A stretch of DNA of 64,000 nucleotides from Gp6-AA40 sp036802945 (GTDB taxonomy: Bacteria > Acidobacteriota > Vicinamibacteria > Vicinamibacterales > UBA2999). A program made the position numbers and the translations under genes. Position 1 is the stretch's first letter. Each line of letters opens with the position of its first letter. The DNA lies in contig DAIRVG010000012.1 in the NCBI GenBank assembly GCA_036802945.1, positions 6,760-70,759 on the forward strand, in the 5' to 3' direction. This document shows, piece after piece, positions 32,625 to 40,183 of this stretch. The notes below the pieces were generated by a model. It was not told the DNA's origin. It worked only from the letters and a program-made list of their open reading frames with translations, and did not search any database.

Positions 32625-33631
32625 GATTTTCCAGCGGGCTTTTTCAGGCCGTTGTAGATCGCCTCGACGAACATGTCCGTCGTCCATGGCCCGGAATCAG
32701 CGCCGTACCTCCGCCGGTATCCCTGCGTAGGGTTGGCAGCTTTCACCTGCTCCAGCGTCATGCCCCTGGTGATCATGTCCTGGATGATGTCCTTGATGAC
32801 CGTGACCATGTCGCGGTATTCGACGAGCTCGCCGTAATCGGACACGCGGCCGTGCCCGGGCACCAGCAACGTGCGGCCCGGTTTCAAGACCAGCGGCATC
32901 GCCGGGACGGTCAGGTCCAGCAGGTGGTTGAGCGCGTCGAGCTCTCCTTGAATGCTGCCGCCCCTCGCCGGGTCGATGACCGGAAATTGCCGAAGGTCGA
33001 TCACGTCGCCGGTCACGATCACGTCGGCCCGGCGGAAGTGCACCATCGTATCGCCATCGGTGTGCGCGCCAAGCTGGCGGATCACCTGGATGGCGTCATC
33101 GTTGATGTACATCGACCGCAGCTTCGAGGTGAAGGTTTCGTTCGGCCACATGTCCACCGGAAACGGCGTCTCATTACCCTTCGGCGTGCTCATTCGCTGC
33201 AGCACGTTTTCGTGCGCGAGCACGGTCGCGTGTTCCTCGTCGCTGAATGAGTCGGGGTTGATCGCGATGCCGGCCGAGCCAACCTTATCGTTGCCACCGA
33301 CATGGTCGGCGTCCGCGCTGGTGTTGATGATCATGCGGATCGGCTGCTTCGTGATCGCCCTGACCGCCGCCAGGAGGTTGTCCGCCATCGCCGTTGCGCC
33401 GCTGTCGACGAGGATGACACCGTCCTCTCCGACGTGGACCGCGACATTGCTCCCGGCGCCAAAAATGACGAAGACGTTCGGCCGAATCTGAATGGTTTCG
33501 AGGGCCGCGGTGGTGGAGGCGGATTGTTGCTGAGCGAGAAGGCTGTGCGCCCGCTGGCCTCCTTCAAGAACGAGAACCAGCGCGATCAGCCACGGCAGGG
33601 CCGTCCTGACGCGCGTCGATGGCGCGGTCAT
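32621..33631 (-). CDS. Exported MBL-fold protein with partly degraded metal site, copy B3
   Basis: 336 residues. Signal anchor at residues 10-30, then VFVIFGAGSNVAVHVGEDGVILVDSG, metal loop TSADADHVGGN (first two histidines Ser and Asp; Asp and His of the DH pair kept), GAHTDGDTMVHF (His kept), DVIVTGDVID (Asp kept), LVPGHGRVSD (His kept). It is the least degraded of the three MBL copies, keeping five of seven ligands. Start ATG at 33631; the extended -10 lies so close that the mRNA leader would be only a few bases. Divergent from C3. Confidence 0.85.
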   Translation of the reverse strand: MTAPSTRVRTALPWLIALVLVLEGGQRAHSLLAQQQSASTTAALETIQIRPNVFVIFGAGSNVAVHVGEDGVILVDSGATAMADNLLAAVRAITKQPIRMIINTSADADHVGGNDKVGSAGIAINPDSFSDEEHATVLAHENVLQRMSTPKGNETPFPVDMWPNETFTSKLRSMYINDDAIQVIRQLGAHTDGDTMVHFRRADVIVTGDVIDLRQFPVIDPARGGSIQGELDALNHLLDLTVPAMPLVLKPGRTLLVPGHGRVSDYGELVEYRDMVTVIKDIIQDMITRGMTLEQVKAANPTQGYRRRYGADSGPWTTDMFVEAIYNGLKKPAGKS

Positions 33632-33641
33632 AATCGCGAGA

Positions 33642-33693
33642 GCATATATCACTATTGGCGCCTGCCGAGCAACGCTCGAGGGTGTGCTATATT
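33642..33693. promoter_or_regulatory. Divergent promoter pair between B3 and C3
   Basis: Minus-strand GTGATATATG (33652-33643) faces B3; plus-strand TGTGCTATATT (33683-33693) faces C3. The plus-strand element is followed by the same cgcgcgcc flank as at 23884 and then by a GGGGAGG site before the ATG at 33722. The inner edges are 29 bases apart, against 19 in the copy at 23842, i.e. one helical turn more. Confidence 0.6.
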
Positions 33694-33721
33694 TCGCGCG
33701 CCTGTTCGGGGAGGACTATCT

Positions 33722-34120
33722 ATGAAGCGTTATCTCGTCGCGCCATTGGCTGCAATCGCGCTCGCGATCGGCGCACAGGCGTTCGCTCATCATTCATTCG
33801 CAGCGACCTACCTCGAAAATCAGTCGGTCACGATCGAAGGCGTTCTCGTGCAGTTCGTGCTGCGCAATCCTCATTCTTTTGTGAACATCGACGTGCCCCA
33901 GCCGGATGGATCGATGGCACGCTACATCGTCGAGTGGGGTTCCCCGAGCCAGCTGCAAGGCAAGATCAGCAGAGACACGTTGAAGCCCGGTGACCACGTC
34001 ATCATCACCGGCAACCCCGGCCGAAACGTGGAGGACCACCGCGTTCGTCTGCTCACCTTCCGTCGTCCGAAAGACGGCTGGAGCTGGGGCCTCCTTCCCG
34101 ACGAAGTTATCGCCAGATAG
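33722..34120 (+). CDS. Small exported HHSF protein (DUF6152-like), copy C3
   Basis: 132 residues. Signal peptide to QAFA, mature start HHSFAATYLEN; QFVLRNPHSFVNIDV, MARYIVEWGSPSQL, LKPGDHVIITGNPGRN, and a C-terminal extension RPKDGWSWGLLPDEVIAR. Same conserved His-His and NPH histidine as the other copies. GGGGAGG precedes the ATG. It is transcribed away from B3-D3, so module III keeps C, B and D but in a divergent arrangement and without an adjacent A gene. Confidence 0.85.
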   Translation: MKRYLVAPLAAIALAIGAQAFAHHSFAATYLENQSVTIEGVLVQFVLRNPHSFVNIDVPQPDGSMARYIVEWGSPSQLQGKISRDTLKPGDHVIITGNPGRNVEDHRVRLLTFRRPKDGWSWGLLPDEVIAR

Positions 34121-34267
34121 ATTCCCTGCGAGAGTTCCTCTAGCCAAATCGGCGCAGTATCGCGGCTCAATCGAGTCGCGATGCGCTCGCCACGCCGCCC
34201 TCAGGACCAAGGCTGTTGTCGCCGCTGGGCGACTCCTCAACAACTGCCTCGTTCGCGGCCGCGACCA

Positions 34268-35998
34268 CTACTGGCAGAGCGCGACGACGCAGATGGAGAG
34301 AATGTTGCGATTCTCCGGCGGAACCGGGAGGCCACGTTCCATCATCAGCCTGCGAACGAACGTGGCCGTCTCGGGATGTGCGATGGCGCCCTGCACGCCG
34401 GCGCGGACCAGCCCCTCGGCATAATCGAGCGCCTGCCAGGTGTGCCCTGCCGCGGCTGAGCCGAGCTTGTCGGTATCGCGACTGCCGCGGTCGCGCGCGT
34501 CGAGCCGTGCGCCGCGATCAACGAGCAGTTGAACGGCAGCGTTGCGTCCTTTGAGCGCGGCACCCATCAGCGCGGTTCGCCCCTCGTGGTTGCCGGCGTT
34601 CGGGTCGAGCCCGAGATCCAGCAACATGCCGATCGCTTCGACGTTTTCCTGCGGCGACCGCTCGTAGGTCACACCTTCAACCCATCCGATGCCACCCGCC
34701 GCGGTCAATGCGGTGTCGCCGTTTGCGGTCGCGATGAACGGATCCGCGCCGTACTCGAGGAGCAGCTTCATCAGCGCGGTGTCGCTTGACTGCGCTGCGC
34801 GTACCAGCGCCGTCGCGCCATCCTCGAAGAACCATTGCATGGTGAAGATCGTGCGCGTAAGGGTGTTGTCCCGAATCCGTGCGTTCGGATTGGCGCCCTT
34901 CTCCAACAGCCGTCTGATGATGTCGAGGTGGTCAAGATCCGGCTTCGGCACCGGGTAGTCGCCGCCCTCGATGTTGCGGTTGTCCGTGGCAAGGTAGAGC
35001 GGCGTCCACCCGCCCTTGTTCGTCAGGTTCACGTCGGCGCCGCGCTCGACGAGCAGCGCGGCCAGCGCGTAGTTCCGATTGTTGACGGCCGTCAGCAGCG
35101 GCGTCCATCCGTACTCGGTTGTCTGATTGATGCTGGCGCCTGCGTCGAGCAGTGCCCTGGCGGATTCGAGATCGCCCTCACGCGCCGCAAACACCAGCGC
35201 CGTCAGACCGCCGCCGCCGCCCCCGACCAGACCAGCCTGCACCACCTCAGAATCGTCGGTCGGTGGCCGCGGTTGCGCCTGCCCCTGACCGCGCGTCGAC
35301 TCTGCCCGTTCAATCGCAAGCTGCTCCTCGTAGGTGCGGCCCGCCGCCGCGGCACGCTCGCGCCGCTGACGCGCCTCCTCAACGGCGCGTACGTTCACGG
35401 GGGGCGCCATGTAGTTCTGCGGCAGGCCCGCTGGACCCGTTGTCACGCCGGGGTCTGCGCGCGCTGCCAGCAGGGCCTTCACCGCCTCGGCGTGCCGCTG
35501 TTCGGCCGCCCACATGAGGGCCGTCGTGCCACGAAGGCTCTCGCGGGCGTTCACGTCGGCGCCAGCAGCGACCAGCCGGTTGATGAGATCGACGCGACCG
35601 TTACGCGCCGCAAACATCAGCAACGTTTCGCCGTTTGGTCCCCGCTCCCGCGCATCCGCGCCGGCCTGTAACAGTCTCTCCACGATTGGGAGGCTTCCAT
35701 ACAGCGAGGCCATCGCGAGCGGGGTCACCCCCTCACGATTGGCGGCGCGCACGTTGGCGCCCGCCGCCACGAGCAGGTTGGCGGCTTCGAGGTCGTCCCG
35801 ATACACAGCCCAGTGAAGTGCCGTTGCGCCATCTGCCTGCGGCGCGTTGACGTCGGCCTTCTTCTGGATCAGCGCGCGGAGCGCCGCGATGTCGCCGTTC
35901 ATCATGGCGTCCGCGACGTCGCTTCCGGCCGCGCCAATCGTGATGCGGCCGCACAGAGCGATCGCCGCAAGGCACGCAATGGTCTGACGTCTCTTCAT
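34268..35998 (-). CDS. Exported ankyrin-repeat protein
   Basis: 576 residues with a signal peptide (to about residue 24) and about ten ankyrin repeats in two blocks (roughly residues 30-180 and 280-560), e.g. DGATALHWAVYRDDLEAANLLVAAGANV and YGWTPLLTAVNNRNYALAALLVERGADV (shown in parts of the repeat). A charged, Ala/Arg/Gln-rich insert (EEARQRRERAAAAGR...RGQGQAQPRPP) separates the blocks and may be coiled. The C-terminus is VALCQ. It follows the DUF1592 and DUF1552 genes on the same strand, a set seen together in this phylum; it likely scaffolds periplasmic partners. A 100-N gap lies 18 bases upstream of the start. Confidence 0.88.
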   Translation of the reverse strand: MKRRQTIACLAAIALCGRITIGAAGSDVADAMMNGDIAALRALIQKKADVNAPQADGATALHWAVYRDDLEAANLLVAAGANVRAANREGVTPLAMASLYGSLPIVERLLQAGADARERGPNGETLLMFAARNGRVDLINRLVAAGADVNARESLRGTTALMWAAEQRHAEAVKALLAARADPGVTTGPAGLPQNYMAPPVNVRAVEEARQRRERAAAAGRTYEEQLAIERAESTRGQGQAQPRPPTDDSEVVQAGLVGGGGGGLTALVFAAREGDLESARALLDAGASINQTTEYGWTPLLTAVNNRNYALAALLVERGADVNLTNKGGWTPLYLATDNRNIEGGDYPVPKPDLDHLDIIRRLLEKGANPNARIRDNTLTRTIFTMQWFFEDGATALVRAAQSSDTALMKLLLEYGADPFIATANGDTALTAAGGIGWVEGVTYERSPQENVEAIGMLLDLGLDPNAGNHEGRTALMGAALKGRNAAVQLLVDRGARLDARDRGSRDTDKLGSAAAGHTWQALDYAEGLVRAGVQGAIAHPETATFVRRLMMERGLPVPPENRNILSICVVALCQ

Positions 35999-36133
35999 GG
36001 TCGGTCGGACCAGCTGNNNNNNNNNNNNNNNNNNNNNNNNNNNNNNNNNNNNNNNNNNNNNNNNNNNNNNNNNNNNNNNNNNNNNNNNNNNNNNNNNNNN
36101 NNNNNNNNNNNNNNNNGACGCCGGCCCCTGCAA

Positions 36134-37534
36134 CTACAGTTTCGCGAGCCTGTCCGTGCTATCGCCCTGGACATCCTTGTGGATGCCGTACATGTCCAGG
36201 ATGTTGAGCAGCAGATTTCCTGTCGTCACCGTCTTCCGCTCGTACGCAAGGTGGCGGTTCCCTCTGAGCTTGCCGCCGGCGCCCCCGACGAGGATGTGCG
36301 GCACGTCGTAGTGCTGGTGCTGATTCGAGTTGCCCATGTTGGTACCATAGAGAATCAGGGAATGGTCCAGCAGCGTGCCATCACCGTCCGGGATCGAGCG
36401 CAGCTTCTGCGCGAAGTACGCCAGTGTGGACACGTGATACCGGTTGATCAGCGCGTACCGTTTGATTTGCGCCGGGTCGTCCTGGTGATGCGAGGCTCCG
36501 TGGAAGCTGGCGCTGGTACCCCCATCCGGGAACAGCGGGCTCTTCGGGAACGTGTAGACACGATTCGTGAGGTCGCGCGCGCCGAGCAGCGTGGCCACGC
36601 GCGTAATATCCGCCTTGAAGGCGAGCGCCAGCAGATCGTAGTGGAGCTTGATGTGATCGTCGAACTGTTCTGGCACTCCCGGTGGCAGGTCGAACACTGG
36701 GACGTCTCTCGATGTCTTGGCCGCAAGCTCGATTCGCCGCTCGATCTCGCGGATCTCGTCGACGTACTGGTTCACGACCCGGCGATCGGCCGGTCCGAGG
36801 TCGTTCCTCAGACGTGTCAGCTCGCCGACGAGCGAGTCCAGAATGCTGCGCCGCCGCACGAGTCGCGCGGCGCGCATCTCGGGCGTCCCGCCGCCGCCAA
36901 AGAGGCGTTCGAACACGACCTGCGGATTCAGCTCCATCGGCAGCGGCGCGGTCCGCATCAACGGCTCGGTCGACGGCGTCGGCAGGCCCACCCAGGAGAT
37001 CGAGTTGGTGTACGAACAACTGTATCCTTCGCCACAGTTGCTGGAGCTCGAGTTCGGGTCCTCGACCGACAGTTGGAGTGACGGCAGCAGCGTATCTGCG
37101 CCGATCTTCTGCGCAATGATCTGATCGATCGTCGGGCTGCCGACAGTGGCGTCCGCAGCGGCTGTCTTACGCGGCTTGATGCCCGTAAGGTATGCCGCCG
37201 CCACCCAGTGGTCGGATCCGGTGGTGCCCTCCGGAGGCTCCGCCGATTTCGCCCACAGCCCGCTCACAACGACGGCCTGGTCCTTCACCGGTTCCAGCGA
37301 CTCGAGGATGTACGGCAGCCTCGCGGGCAGCGCGCCTTCGGCCTGCGGCTCCCAGTGGCCGGGAGCCATGCCGTGAGGCATGAACATGCCGACGAACCGG
37401 GTCTTCGGCTGTGCTGCGGTTTGCGCCAGTGAGCCGGCGGGCACCATCGCATCGAGCAGCGGCAGCGCAAGGGTCACCCCGGTGCTGCGGAGAAAGAGCC
37501 GTCGATGAATGTGCTTCTTCGTAATAAAGGACAT
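36134..37534 (-). CDS. DUF1552 secreted protein
   Basis: 466 residues, beginning with a twin-arginine-like leader (HRRLFLRSTGVTLALPLLDAM) usual for DUF1552. Family marks: RFVGMFMPHGMAPGHWEP, LSVEDPNSSSSNCGEGYSCSYTNSISW, PQVVFERLFGG, SILDSLVGELTRLRNDLGPADRRVVNQYVDEIREIERRI (given in pieces), LIYGTNMGNSNQHQHYDVPHILVGGAGG and GNLLLNILDMYGI. Function is not established. It is paired with the upstream DUF1592 gene. AGGAAG precedes the ATG. Confidence 0.92.
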   Translation of the reverse strand: MSFITKKHIHRRLFLRSTGVTLALPLLDAMVPAGSLAQTAAQPKTRFVGMFMPHGMAPGHWEPQAEGALPARLPYILESLEPVKDQAVVVSGLWAKSAEPPEGTTGSDHWVAAAYLTGIKPRKTAAADATVGSPTIDQIIAQKIGADTLLPSLQLSVEDPNSSSSNCGEGYSCSYTNSISWVGLPTPSTEPLMRTAPLPMELNPQVVFERLFGGGGTPEMRAARLVRRRSILDSLVGELTRLRNDLGPADRRVVNQYVDEIREIERRIELAAKTSRDVPVFDLPPGVPEQFDDHIKLHYDLLALAFKADITRVATLLGARDLTNRVYTFPKSPLFPDGGTSASFHGASHHQDDPAQIKRYALINRYHVSTLAYFAQKLRSIPDGDGTLLDHSLILYGTNMGNSNQHQHYDVPHILVGGAGGKLRGNRHLAYERKTVTTGNLLLNILDMYGIHKDVQGDSTDRLAKL

Positions 37535-37554
37535 GGCGTTACTTCCTGTGCCTG

Positions 37555-37572
37555 GTCCGGCTAGAGCCGGAC
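37555..37572. repeat. Third copy of the GTCCGGCT palindrome
   Basis: gtccggctagagccggac, followed by actacgtactacctac, between the DUF1592 and DUF1552 genes. Same element as the two at 4460-4535. Confidence 0.7.
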
Positions 37573-37591
37573 ACTACGTACTACCTACATC

Positions 37592-40171
37592 TTATTTAGT
37601 TCGCGCGGCTCGCGGTGGCTCCGCCGGATCGCCAACCGCTTTCGTGTTCGTCTGAAACGGCGCACTCCTGACGATGGCCAGCACAACTGCGGAAAAACGA
37701 TTGTCTTGACGCGCGACGTCGCGGGCGATGGCGCGCACCAGCGGCATGTCCTGGTACTCCACGCCCCGGCCGAGCGCATACGTCATGAGCTTCTCGATGC
37801 TCACGCGGACGAACTGCCCTGAGTAGCGGGTTGTCCATTGCTGGAGCGCCACCGGCCCGTCCACCTTGGTGTTGTCGAACAGCTCCGCTGATGCATCGAT
37901 GGGCGAGCCCTCATCATGGCTCCGCCACAGCCCGATGGCGTCGAAATTCTCGAGCGCGAAACCAATCGGATCCATCAACCGGTGACACTGTACGCAGTCG
38001 GGCCGGACGCGATGCTCGAGCATCTTCTCGCGCATCGTCGGCTCCCTCGCATTGCCCCGTGCGTCGGTGGCGCGCGGCGGCAGCGGCGGTACGTCCGGCG
38101 GCGGATCGGGGGGGCTCATGCCGAACATGTTGGTCATGATCCACTTGCCGCGAGTGACCGGTGAGGTCCGGTCGGGCTTCGAGGTCGCCGTCAGGAAGGC
38201 GCCCTTCCCGAGTAGTCCGCGGCGCGCTTCCATGCCTTGACCGAGCGTCACTCTACGAAACCGGCTGCCGCTTACATTGGGAATGCCGTAATGCAGGGCG
38301 AGACGCTCGTTGACGAAGGTATAGTCCGCGGTCAACAACTCCGTGATGCTGCGATCCTCGCGAACGATGCTGTCGAACAGCATCTCGACTTCCGTGCGCA
38401 TGGCCTGGCGCAGCGGGTCGTCGAAGTCGGGATAGAGCTGCGACACCGGAGCCACGCTGTCCAGCCCTCGCAGATTCAGCCACTGGCCCGCGAAGTTCGC
38501 TGTGAGCGCCTTCGCCTTCGGATGCGCGAGCATCCGTCGAACTTGCTGTTCGAGTTCGGCCGGGTCACTGAGGCGCCTCTGCCGCGCCGCCCTCAGCAGC
38601 GCCTCGTCCGGCGGCCCGCTCCAGAGAAAGAACGAGAGTCGCGAGGCCAGATCGATATCGCCGATGCGATAGGTCTGGCCCGGCGCGAGGTTCGCAGGTT
38701 CTTCTTCGATTCGGTAGATGAACTGCGGCGAGGCCAGCACGCGCGTCAGCAGCATCTCGATGCCCACCTCGAAATCCTTCTCGCGGCGCCCGAACCGATA
38801 GAACTCCATGAGCGAATCGACGTCGGTCGCCGTGGCCGTCCTGCGGAAGGCCTGCGTGGCGAGGTTCCGAGCGATTCGCCGGGCGCACGCCTCTTCGTCA
38901 GCCGGGCGCGCGGGCGTGCACGCGAAGATTCTCCGGCGGCTCGCGGAGCCCGTGGATCGAGTGGCACTGTGCGGGCCCTCGATGCGGATCGTGCCGACAT
39001 GCGGGAAGAACGTGAAACCAGGCGTTGGACCGGTCTGAATCGTGGATCGCCGGAAGCGGCGGTCGAGGTCGAGCAGCGGCGCGTACTGGGTGGCAAGGAA
39101 CGTGGCCCCGACCTTATGCGCGCCCGCCGTCGCCTTGAAACGCACGCGCATCGGCGCTCCATTCCGGCCGCCGAAGAACGCTTCCGGACCGGCCTGTCCC
39201 GTGCGTGATGCGGCTTGCTGCTGCCCGCGACATTCGGTCGCCGGCGCTCGTCCTCCTCCGTTCCAGTCCATCAGCGCCAACCGCTCGGCGTCCAGAAGAA
39301 CCTCGAGCCGCTCGCACGGCACCGATCCGAAACCGGCAGGCGTCATGTTGTCGCCGAAGATGGGGGTGACCGTGATCGTGTACTCACCGTCGGACGGAAA
39401 CAGGTGCTCGACCACGAGACCACCACGCGTGCCGAACGGCAGCCCTTCGATGTGGTAGTCCTGCGTCGTGTCCTCACGGGCGCGATACACGACGAGCGTC
39501 GGCTCTTCGGGCAGTCCAAGCGCAAGACGGCTGATCTTCTGCGCCGCCGTGACGTACGCCTCGACGAGCGTCGACGAGATGCCGAGCGCGCCGGCGATGT
39601 TGTCGAAACCGGCGGTCGAGTCGTCCGAAGGCAGATACTTCGCCGGATCGATCGGTAGGTCGATCAGATCGCGGACCGAGTTGGCGTATTCGGTCCGGTT
39701 GAGGCGGTGCAGACCTGGCGGCGGCGTGAAGGGCGTTGCGTGGCGATCGAGCTCGCTCTCGAGCCACGCGCTCATCGATTCGTAGGTCGCTGGATCAGGG
39801 CGCCGCAAGCCCGCGGGCGGCATCATCCCTGTCCGCAGCTTCCGCGCCACGAGCTCCCACGTTCGCATGTCGCGGCTCACGCCCGAGACGTCCAGTGAAT
39901 CCAGCGTGAGCTTTCGCGCCGAATCGAGGCCCGCAGCTTTTGCACGTTCACTGTGGCAGCCGTAACAGTACTGCTCGAGCAGTTGCCGCTCGCCGGCGGC
40001 ATCGAGGGCCGGCTTTCCCGACGGCGCGGCTCGGTCGATGCGATCCCCTGGCCCGAGCGGAGTCGAGGGCTGCTGCTCCGACGCGGCGGTCGCGTTCAGA
40101 GCAGCAGCCGAGGCGATGCCGACGAGCACAGCCCCCGAAAGCAGCAGCACGAAGCGAGTTCGCACTCGCAC
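37592..40171 (-). CDS. DUF1592-family secreted c-type cytochrome (DUF1587/1595/1592/1588/1585 domains)
   Basis: 859 residues. Signal peptide to about residue 30; one haem site CYGCH near residue 69; then LHRLNRTEYANSVRDLIDLP and YLPSDDSTAGFDNIAGAL (DUF1587), the DUF1595/1592 middle (RIARNLATQAFRRTATATDVDSL, IEEEPANLAPGQTYRIGDIDLASRLSFFLWSG, in pieces), WLNLRGLD, MRTEVEMLFDSIVREDRSITELL, DUF1588 (LLGKGAFLTATSKPDRTSPV) and the C-terminal DUF1585. Such planctomycete/acidobacterial proteins are presumed extracytoplasmic redox proteins acting on complex organic matter. The start is GTG at 40171. It lies directly downstream of TonB receptor 2 (12 bases), implying co-transcription. Confidence 0.9.
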   Translation of the reverse strand: MRVRTRFVLLLSGAVLVGIASAAALNATAASEQQPSTPLGPGDRIDRAAPSGKPALDAAGERQLLEQYCYGCHSERAKAAGLDSARKLTLDSLDVSGVSRDMRTWELVARKLRTGMMPPAGLRRPDPATYESMSAWLESELDRHATPFTPPPGLHRLNRTEYANSVRDLIDLPIDPAKYLPSDDSTAGFDNIAGALGISSTLVEAYVTAAQKISRLALGLPEEPTLVVYRAREDTTQDYHIEGLPFGTRGGLVVEHLFPSDGEYTITVTPIFGDNMTPAGFGSVPCERLEVLLDAERLALMDWNGGGRAPATECRGQQQAASRTGQAGPEAFFGGRNGAPMRVRFKATAGAHKVGATFLATQYAPLLDLDRRFRRSTIQTGPTPGFTFFPHVGTIRIEGPHSATRSTGSASRRRIFACTPARPADEEACARRIARNLATQAFRRTATATDVDSLMEFYRFGRREKDFEVGIEMLLTRVLASPQFIYRIEEEPANLAPGQTYRIGDIDLASRLSFFLWSGPPDEALLRAARQRRLSDPAELEQQVRRMLAHPKAKALTANFAGQWLNLRGLDSVAPVSQLYPDFDDPLRQAMRTEVEMLFDSIVREDRSITELLTADYTFVNERLALHYGIPNVSGSRFRRVTLGQGMEARRGLLGKGAFLTATSKPDRTSPVTRGKWIMTNMFGMSPPDPPPDVPPLPPRATDARGNAREPTMREKMLEHRVRPDCVQCHRLMDPIGFALENFDAIGLWRSHDEGSPIDASAELFDNTKVDGPVALQQWTTRYSGQFVRVSIEKLMTYALGRGVEYQDMPLVRAIARDVARQDNRFSAVVLAIVRSAPFQTNTKAVGDPAEPPRAARTK

Positions 40172-40183
40172 CAGATCACCCTA

